A stretch of 64,000 nucleotides of DNA from a virus: positions 1 through 64,000 of the IMG/VR virus record IMGVR_UViG_3300027752_000013; one strand, given 5' to 3'. Below the pieces are notes generated by a model. That model searched no databases, was not told the DNA's origin, and was given only the letters and a program-made list of their open reading frames with translations. Position 1 is the stretch's first letter. The number at the start of each line of letters is the position of its first letter. Below, one piece after another: positions 57,072 through 64,000 of this stretch. Both the position numbers and the translations under genes were made by a program.

Positions 57072-57746
57072 ATGGCAACAATAGCAGACGTAGTATCTAG
57101 AATTAGAGGTCAAGTAAAAGCTGAAGTTCAAGATGCATTTACTACAGATAGATATATTTACAGTCTAATTGAAAAGTATGCTCAAGTTTTAATGAGAAGG
57201 CAAGACTATGCAAATAAATTAATGAAGTTTAATTCAGTATGGAAAACATTACCATATGTAGAATTGATTGACGTAGATAAAGTAGAAGCACACTGTGCTG
57301 GAATACAAAGTGGTTGTACAATAAAACGTACAAAACATAGATTACCTTCAATGTTTGAAGGTTACTGGGGCCCTCTAATACGTACCATTAGTTCAATAGA
57401 TGGTTCACAAGAGCTACAAGGTACCCAACCTGGTACATATACTTCAATGACTAAAACAACATCTTTTAGATATAACAACACGTTATATTTTTGGTGGTTA
57501 GATGGATATATTTATTGTCCAAATATAGCATGGGATGCAATTAAAGTTGAAGGTGTATTTGATTCAGACATTACAAAATGGAATTGTGACACAGAAGATG
57601 ACTGTACACCTAGATATGAACAAGAAATTTACATACCTGAAGCATTGTTTGCTGAAATAGAAAGTCAAGTAATTCAGACTATGGTAGGTACATTAAAAAT
57701 ACCATCTGATGATTCAGATAATAAACGTAACCTAGCAAGAACATAA
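57072..57746 (+). CDS. Putative tail adaptor/ring protein 1 (224 aa)
   Basis: The N-terminal 60 residues are helical (ATIADVVSRIRGQVKAEVQ, IYSLIEKYAQVLMRRQDYAN quoted in part), followed by a beta-rich middle (YVELIDVDKVEAHCAGIQSG, LYFWWLDGYIYCPNIAWD) and a final helix. This helix-beta-helix plan, and the placing just before the giant tail protein, fits the crAss-like head-to-tail ring proteins. It carries a CxxxxxxxC pair. Confidence 0.65.
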   Translation: MATIADVVSRIRGQVKAEVQDAFTTDRYIYSLIEKYAQVLMRRQDYANKLMKFNSVWKTLPYVELIDVDKVEAHCAGIQSGCTIKRTKHRLPSMFEGYWGPLIRTISSIDGSQELQGTQPGTYTSMTKTTSFRYNNTLYFWWLDGYIYCPNIAWDAIKVEGVFDSDITKWNCDTEDDCTPRYEQEIYIPEALFAEIESQVIQTMVGTLKIPSDDSDNKRNLART

Positions 57747-57756
57747 AACAATAATA

Positions 57757-58692
57757 ATGGGAGTATCACAAAAATATAGAACATTTAGTCAATTAATGGA
57801 AGACGTATCTATTGATTTTTCTAACTATGCGTTAGAAGGAATGATAGAACCTGCTCAATTGATAAAAGTTGCAACTAGAGTAAACTATGATTTGGGTTTA
57901 AAGATTCATAGAACTAAAGAAGTAGTAATAGATATTGAACATGGAAAAGGGCAGTTACCATTTGACTTTCAATATTTAAATTATGCTTTTAAATGCGGAG
58001 AATATACAGTTAATAATACAATGCCTTCTGGTACTCATGTAGAAACTTTTAATGATGTACCCTATGTACCAGCGCCAGGTGAATCAGTACCATGTGAAGA
58101 TGGGGAAGCATGTAAAGATGTATGTGTTGTTAAAACATGTAATGATACAAATAGTTATCAATTAGTACAAAGAGTTGGGGCAGGTCAATTTAGAACATTC
58201 ACAGATTGGACTGAGCTAAGAATTAAAAATGTTAATGATAAAGTTTGCTATTGCCCAAGTCTAGGTGCACAAGCAGTAGATATAGCAGAAATTAAAGATG
58301 GTTTTTTAATTACAACTTTCAACACAGGTAAGGTTTATTTAAGCTTTCAAGGAGCAATGGAAAATTCTGCTGGTGATTTACTAGTATTAGATCAACCATA
58401 CTGTAATGAATATTATGAGTATGCAATGAAACAAAGAATATTAGAAAACATGGTTTGGAATGGTGAGAATGTTTCTCAGCAATTAGGTTTAGTTGAAACA
58501 AGATTAAGAGCCGCTAGAAATAATGCATTAAGTTTTGTTAATACACCAGACTTTGCAGAAATGAGAAAGGTATGGACTATGAATAGAAGAGCGCAGTATC
58601 ATAATTATTACAATATGTTTTTAAGTTATGCCCCTGTCAATCCTAGAGTTGTTACAGGACCTTCTACATTAGGATCATCAACATCATATTAA
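57757..58692 (+). CDS. Putative tail adaptor/ring protein 2 (311 aa)
   Basis: It begins helical (YRTFSQLMEDVSIDFSNYAL) with beta-rich middle and a Cys-rich insert (CEDGEACKDVCVVKTC, about residues 113-128). The end is long helices (YEYAMKQRILENMVWNGEN, ETRLRAARNNALSFVNTPDF). The general layout matches tail-adaptor proteins of crAss-like phages; the Cys-rich insert may add a disulphide or metal site. 10 nt after the first ring protein. Confidence 0.65.
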   Translation: MGVSQKYRTFSQLMEDVSIDFSNYALEGMIEPAQLIKVATRVNYDLGLKIHRTKEVVIDIEHGKGQLPFDFQYLNYAFKCGEYTVNNTMPSGTHVETFNDVPYVPAPGESVPCEDGEACKDVCVVKTCNDTNSYQLVQRVGAGQFRTFTDWTELRIKNVNDKVCYCPSLGAQAVDIAEIKDGFLITTFNTGKVYLSFQGAMENSAGDLLVLDQPYCNEYYEYAMKQRILENMVWNGENVSQQLGLVETRLRAARNNALSFVNTPDFAEMRKVWTMNRRAQYHNYYNMFLSYAPVNPRVVTGPSTLGSSTSY

Positions 58693-58706
58693 AGAAGTAA
58701 TATATT

Positions 58707-61700
58707 ATGGCAAAAAAGAAATCTTCTTCACCAAGGGGTACACAGGGTCAAGGATCATCCTCAGTAAATACAAATTCATTTACAAAAGGAATGAACAAAG
58801 ATGTTACACCTTCCTTTGAAAGTAAAGAGTCATGGTGGCATGCACGTAATGTAGCAAACAATTCTGAAGATGGAGATTTAGGAATAATAGGGAATGAGCC
58901 ATCAAATTTATTGTGTGGTGTTATCCCATATACTGTTATTGGAGCAATACATAGATATGGTGATGAATGGATTATTTATTCTACGGATAATATAAATTCT
59001 GAGATAGGAACTTTTGATGATAGTGAATGTAAGTATACAGCTTTAGTAAATGATCAATGTTTAAATTTTAATAAGAAATTTTTAATAACAGGTGCATCTA
59101 AAGAAAACTTTGACTGTACATGGCAAGTATATTGGGATGATGGAAACAATCCATCTAGAACATTAAATATTGATAAGATCCCATGGAAACAAGAACAAAT
59201 TACAGGTCCAGATATTAATGGATCTGATTGTGTTGAGTTTGCAGATATAATACCAAGAACATTAAATTGTGAAAAAATAAGATTAGCACCGTTAGTAGAT
59301 ACACCTTGTGTTGAAATAACACAATCAGTTGATTCAGGTCAAGTAGCTAATGGAGCGTATCAAGCATTTATAGCTTACACAGAAAATGAACAAAAAGTAG
59401 GAGACTATATTGGTATATCCAATATACAAACTATATTTAGTCATTTAGGTACTAATGGTTCATTAGATATATCTGTATCTAATTTAGATGAAAAGTATGA
59501 CTATTATGAATTAGTTATATTAAGAAGAAATCAAGGTCAAACATCTGCAAAAAAGATAGGTCTATATAGTACTCAACAAAAGAAAATTAATATTGATTAT
59601 ATAGATGAGGCATTGGTTGCTATTGATTTAGTACAAATTCCTTTGATGAGTCCTGCTTATGAAAAGTCTGAATCAATGTTTGTTGTAAATGATTGGCTTA
59701 TTAGACAAGGGCCTGTTGAACAATTTGATTTTAATTATCAACCTATTGCAAATGATATAAAAGTAGAATGGGTTACTAATTCAGTACCATCTAACTATTA
59801 TCATAAAGGAGGAAATAAATATAATTTTTTACGGGATGAACAATATGCATTTTTTATAAGATGGATATATAATACAGGTGAAAGATCTTCTTCATATCAT
59901 ATTCCAGGTAGAGCTCCAGAAGTAGTTAATATAGGAGGTGTACCATATAATGAAGACCAACTTTTTAGTGGTGATAATGTATTAAATACTGTAGATGGTG
60001 AAAAATTATTTAAAGTATATAATACCGCTACTGTTGAAAGTACAGCTGTAAGTCAATTACCTGATGGCTCAACAATAACATCAAGAGGTAAAATGGGTTT
60101 TTGGGAATCAACAGAAAGATATCCAAATGAACCAGATATTTGGGGTGACCTATGTGGTGAATTTATCAGGCATCATAAAATGCCCACAGAGGAAACCGGC
60201 CCTACTTTGGCTTTATCAAATACGGGAGATGATTTAATAAACCTTTTAGGAGTTCAATTTAATAATATTGGTAGACCTAAATATAATGATGGTACATATA
60301 TTCCAAATGTAGTAGGTTATGAGTTATTAAAAGGCTCAAGACTAGGAGCTAAATCTATATTAGGAAAAGGCTTGTTTAGAAACATGCGTAAATATAAAGT
60401 ACCTAATCCTGAAGACTTAATAGGTAATGGTGTACAGGGATTATATCCTAACCATCCATACAATGATTTAAGACCTGATGTATATTTTCAGAATGGAACA
60501 AATGATAAATTAACAAATGGGTGTGATAATTTTGGTGATTCAATAGATAGATTTAAACCTTTAGGTTTTGCAGGAATAGTAGATGGTGAACAATCAGGAT
60601 ATTCACAATCAGTTTTTACATTTTCATCACCTGACTTAAACTTTACAAAACCGTTTTTAAATGCATATGAGACACGTTTATATGGTCAGATATCAGGTAG
60701 GTCATCAGGATACTTTATACCATCAGAAGATCATCCTAAACAAAAAATAATAAGAGGTATTGCTGCATTTGCTTCAGCTATAATTGGGTTTGGATATGCA
60801 ATACATCAATTAAGAGGTACTACTGGTAGAAATGCTACAAGCAATAGTACTAACCTATCTAGTGTTACTGGAGAAGGAATAGAAATAGATGGAAAAAGAC
60901 GTAGGGGTGGTCAATTATCAGTTACTACAGCATCTATTCCGCCAGTAGTAGTACTTGGAACTCAAGAAAGTGGTGGAGAAATTAGTGGTGGTCAATGGCA
61001 ACAACCATGGGATAGTAGATTTGATGATTACATTGATGCTGCTAGAAACGAGGCTATAAGATCTGGAGAAGATTCTGGAACTCTAATGAACGCTAGTGGA
61101 ACAATAGATTTAGGTCCAGAGTCAGGAGCTCAAGGAGGATTTGGTTTAGCTGGTTTAGCTGATTTATATGCTGGTGCTAGTGGTACAGATAATGCTGAAC
61201 AAAGAAACGCTGATAATAATGCTAAAGACGGTGCAATACCAGGTGTTCAAAGTGGTAAAGTAGAAACTACTAAATTAAAAGATACTAATATATCAAACTT
61301 ACCAAGGTTTCTTAGGATAGCTACAAATATATTAAGTATGCAAACCAACATTGCCATTGCAGGTAATGAAATTATTGATGGTTTTTATAACTCAACTGAT
61401 TTCCGTGATTACATGTGGAAGTACAATTCTGATGGGCAGTTTACAGATTTCACTCCTGTTAGTAGTGGTTTATGGAGAATTAAGAATGAAGACTCAAATT
61501 ATATAGGTTCTTCTTTTCAAACTTTTGATAATGGTAAATATAAAATAAATAATTTATTTAGACCAAACACAGTTGCTGTTTCATTAAGTAAAAATATAGA
61601 TGATCCTACTGTTGAAGACAACTCTAGATTTGTGGTAGGAGGTTCAGTTAATGCTGATGGTACTGATAATGTTCATAGTGATAGTTATTTTTTATCACCT

Positions 61701-64000
61701 GGAAAAGACAATCCACGTAGTTCAAATATATCAGGACATTATGGTGCATTAAAGTTTAACTTTGATAATCAGTACGGTCAACTATCCGGTATAAAACAAA
61801 TACCCATGAGAGGTTGTGTTGAATTACTAGATCCTGAAAAACCTCTAGCCTATTTATATTCTTCTCAACCAATATTTGCAGGGGATACATTTGTTGGAAG
61901 ATATACTGAAAAAAATATTATGCCTATATATACTAGGTATTTATTAGGTCAACCCGATGGGTTCACATTTGATTATGCTTTGTATGTAAATATACCATAC
62001 CCAAGATATTGGATGAATTCACAAAGGTTTGATATAACTAACTTAGCTAGAGCAATATCAAGTTTAGGTCTCTCAGGTATATTTGGTGGATGGGATGATA
62101 TAGTTCCAAATGATTTATACTATCTAGACAGGGGAGAAAACTCATGTAGTGATATGTTTGATGCATCTACATGGAATGGTGATGATCCTAATGGTTTCTT
62201 TGAAATGAGATATGCATATGGATATACACATACTAATGGTATATTAGATTTTTATACTGAGTCAGATGTAAATTTAGCTAATAGAGATTGGGAAGATGAA
62301 CCTAAGAAAAGAATATATGAACCATATGATTACAATGATGTAGATGAATTGTTTCATGCAAAAATTGAGAAGGCAGATAACTTTTACAAATATGATGACT
62401 CATTAAGCCCAAGCAAGTTTCCTACACAAATGACAAGCTTTGGTTTATTACAACCTTTGGATTATGATCCAATAACAGCTGAAGAGTGTTTTGTAAATTA
62501 TCCTAAAAGATTAATATATTCACTACAAGCTCAAGAAGAATCTAAGAAAGATTTCTGGAGAGTGTTTTTACAAAATAATTATAAAGACTTTAAGAATGAT
62601 GTTAGTGTAATTAAACCTATAAATAAAAATGGTGCATTAATATTTTTCCCTCACTTATCTCCTCAAATGTTTCAAGGTCTTGATACATTGAAGACTCAAT
62701 TAAATACAAAACTTACAATAGGTGATGGAGGATTATTTAGTCAACCATTTCAAAATGTTGCTAATGCAGATTTATCAAATGAGTATGGCTCATCAGAAAG
62801 TTTAAGAGGTGTAATAAATACTCCATTAGGTTTATTTTTTATATCTCAAGCACAAGGTAAAATATTCCAATATGGTGGTAAAGGTTTAGACCCTATATCT
62901 AATCAAGGTATGAAATGGTGGTTTGCAAAATATTTACCATCTAAATTTATAAAACAATTCCCTAACTCTGAAAAATCTGTTTGGTCAGATAATCCAGTTG
63001 CAGGAGTTGGATGTCATGTTATTTATGATTCAGTAGATGACATAGTATATTTTATGAAAAAAGATTACCAGCTTAAACCACAATATATAGCAGGAGCTGA
63101 ATTCATAAATAGCATAACTAAGCCAGTTACAATTACTTTAGGTGGTTTACGCATTCCTGTAGACATAGGTGATCCAATATATTTTGATGATTGTTCATGG
63201 ACTGTATCATATGATCCAAAAGCAAAAGCTTGGATATCTTTTCATGATTGGCATCCAGGGTTGGCATTGCCTAGTATTAATCATTTCTTTACAACTAATC
63301 AATTTGAAGATTTAGATAATCCACAGTGTCCACCAGGTTATACATTTAATCCAGTAAATGGTTTATGTGAAATAAGTATAAACGAAACAGAATTATCAGA
63401 AGTAACTGTAGATAATATTGCAGCCACTGTTACAGGCGGTGCAACAAATTGTTTATTGGATATTGTTATTGCAATGGATGTATCAGGAAGTACTACACCA
63501 GCTGGTCCTCCACAATATATTCCTATGCAGTTTATTGGAGGAAATCAAGTTCCCGGTACAGGAGTCATGGGAGATACACAAAACGCAACTGCACAACTAC
63601 GTTGGTTAGATGTATTTATGAATAGCCCTGAAGTAACAACCGCATTGGCTGCAGGCACAATGCAAATAGGTACTACAATGTGGGCAAACAATAGCACTCA
63701 ACTACTTCAGGGTACAGTAAGTATGAGTAATACAGCAACAGGTGTATCACTATGTAATCTGTATACTGCAGCTTGGCCTGGTGGTGGGGGTACTAATGCT
63801 GATAATGCTATTTTTGGTTCTGGAGGAGTTAACAATCCTTTAGGAGGTAATGGAGGGTTAGCAATGCTAAACAATAAAGCTGCTTCTAGCTTGAGTGCAA
63901 GTTACCCAGCAAGAACACAAGACCCTAGTTTTAAGCAAATTTTAATTGTTGTAACAGATGGAACAGCAGGAACTCAAGCAACTCAAACTGCAAACGGTAC
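58707..64000 (+). CDS. Giant tail stabilisation-like protein with C-terminal VWA (3' end beyond window)
   Basis: Frame open from ATG 58707 to the right edge, 1764 codons so far. The first 100 residues (SVNTNSFTKGMNKDVTPSFE, GIIGNEPSNLLCGVI, then HRYGDEWIIYSTDN) match the start of the phage stabilisation/tail 'muzzle' proteins of crAss-like phages. The middle is long, beta-rich and has a Gly/Ala/Ser-rich section near residues 690-840. From about residue 1580 a VWA domain begins: LLDIVIAMDVSGSTTP, with a complete MIDAS DxSxS at Asp1591, and ILIVVTDGT near the edge. The VWA part is unusual for this protein and may give it adhesion or metal-dependent binding ability. Confidence 0.8.
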   Translation, partial: MAKKKSSSPRGTQGQGSSSVNTNSFTKGMNKDVTPSFESKESWWHARNVANNSEDGDLGIIGNEPSNLLCGVIPYTVIGAIHRYGDEWIIYSTDNINSEIGTFDDSECKYTALVNDQCLNFNKKFLITGASKENFDCTWQVYWDDGNNPSRTLNIDKIPWKQEQITGPDINGSDCVEFADIIPRTLNCEKIRLAPLVDTPCVEITQSVDSGQVANGAYQAFIAYTENEQKVGDYIGISNIQTIFSHLGTNGSLDISVSNLDEKYDYYELVILRRNQGQTSAKKIGLYSTQQKKINIDYIDEALVAIDLVQIPLMSPAYEKSESMFVVNDWLIRQGPVEQFDFNYQPIANDIKVEWVTNSVPSNYYHKGGNKYNFLRDEQYAFFIRWIYNTGERSSSYHIPGRAPEVVNIGGVPYNEDQLFSGDNVLNTVDGEKLFKVYNTATVESTAVSQLPDGSTITSRGKMGFWESTERYPNEPDIWGDLCGEFIRHHKMPTEETGPTLALSNTGDDLINLLGVQFNNIGRPKYNDGTYIPNVVGYELLKGSRLGAKSILGKGLFRNMRKYKVPNPEDLIGNGVQGLYPNHPYNDLRPDVYFQNGTNDKLTNGCDNFGDSIDRFKPLGFAGIVDGEQSGYSQSVFTFSSPDLNFTKPFLNAYETRLYGQISGRSSGYFIPSEDHPKQKIIRGIAAFASAIIGFGYAIHQLRGTTGRNATSNSTNLSSVTGEGIEIDGKRRRGGQLSVTTASIPPVVVLGTQESGGEISGGQWQQPWDSRFDDYIDAARNEAIRSGEDSGTLMNASGTIDLGPESGAQGGFGLAGLADLYAGASGTDNAEQRNADNNAKDGAIPGVQSGKVETTKLKDTNISNLPRFLRIATNILSMQTNIAIAGNEIIDGFYNSTDFRDYMWKYNSDGQFTDFTPVSSGLWRIKNEDSNYIGSSFQTFDNGKYKINNLFRPNTVAVSLSKNIDDPTVEDNSRFVVGGSVNADGTDNVHSDSYFLSPGKDNPRSSNISGHYGALKFNFDNQYGQLSGIKQIPMRGCVELLDPEKPLAYLYSSQPIFAGDTFVGRYTEKNIMPIYTRYLLGQPDGFTFDYALYVNIPYPRYWMNSQRFDITNLARAISSLGLSGIFGGWDDIVPNDLYYLDRGENSCSDMFDASTWNGDDPNGFFEMRYAYGYTHTNGILDFYTESDVNLANRDWEDEPKKRIYEPYDYNDVDELFHAKIEKADNFYKYDDSLSPSKFPTQMTSFGLLQPLDYDPITAEECFVNYPKRLIYSLQAQEESKKDFWRVFLQNNYKDFKNDVSVIKPINKNGALIFFPHLSPQMFQGLDTLKTQLNTKLTIGDGGLFSQPFQNVANADLSNEYGSSESLRGVINTPLGLFFISQAQGKIFQYGGKGLDPISNQGMKWWFAKYLPSKFIKQFPNSEKSVWSDNPVAGVGCHVIYDSVDDIVYFMKKDYQLKPQYIAGAEFINSITKPVTITLGGLRIPVDIGDPIYFDDCSWTVSYDPKAKAWISFHDWHPGLALPSINHFFTTNQFEDLDNPQCPPGYTFNPVNGLCEISINETELSEVTVDNIAATVTGGATNCLLDIVIAMDVSGSTTPAGPPQYIPMQFIGGNQVPGTGVMGDTQNATAQLRWLDVFMNSPEVTTALAAGTMQIGTTMWANNSTQLLQGTVSMSNTATGVSLCNLYTAAWPGGGGTNADNAIFGSGGVNNPLGGNGGLAMLNNKAASSLSASYPARTQDPSFKQILIVVTDGTAGTQATQTANG

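Overview
The window looks like part of a large, AT-rich, lytic double-stranded DNA phage of the crAss-like group (order Crassvirales), probably infecting a Bacteroidota host. The evidence is the gene set and its order. One strand carries a replication block (family B polymerase, toprim primase, DnaB-type helicase, Sak4-like ATPase, uracil-DNA glycosylase, RusA-like resolvase, SF2 helicase, PD-(D/E)XK nuclease). The other strand carries a virion block in the order HU-like protein, TerL, portal, scaffold-like protein, major capsid protein, tail fibres, ring/adaptor proteins and a giant tail protein. Promoter-like TAnnTTTG boxes and Bacteroidota-style lipoboxes fit such a host. No integrase or lysogeny module is visible. 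Names come from reading motifs by eye; no database search was possible.

Layout. From 1 to 14840, genes are packed on the minus strand and overlap by a few bases. They run from a DnaA-domain protein, helicase, Sak4-like ATPase and SSB-like protein through primase and resolvase to a MoxR-type AAA+ ATPase paired with a metallopeptidase/VWA protein, two tandem paralogues of unknown function, a nuclease and the polymerase, which runs off the left edge. One gene (14886-15311) is on the plus strand. From 15303 to 19616 there are small genes, an SF2 helicase, two tRNAs, an HNH nuclease and an abundant-looking acidic-tailed protein. From 19727 to 24008 there is an accessory region of short genes, two lipoproteins, membrane peptides, strong hairpins and gene-free stretches.

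The 518-bp gene-free segment at 24009-24526 divides the two divergent arms. It holds direct and inverted repeats and copies of a GGGGAGCAGA element, two of them joined to GGAA-loop hairpins, and it is the best candidate for a control region or origin. To its right everything runs on the plus strand: small basic proteins, endolysin, HU-like protein, a second PD-(D/E)XK protein, a GroES-like co-chaperonin, TerL, portal, scaffold, capsid, fibres, Cys-rich surface proteins (one with a VWA domain), a metallophosphoesterase, two adaptor proteins and a partial giant tail protein that also acquires a VWA domain. Strong terminators followed by promoter-like boxes divide the late arm into separate units.

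Working together, the left arm would copy and repair the genome by its own fork machinery, the small middle genes would modify the host envelope, and the right arm would build, pack and release virions. The least explained parts are the MoxR/VWA pair, the tandem paralogues at 3883-6065, the duplicated acidic-tail proteins, and the repeat-hairpin region around 22000-24500.
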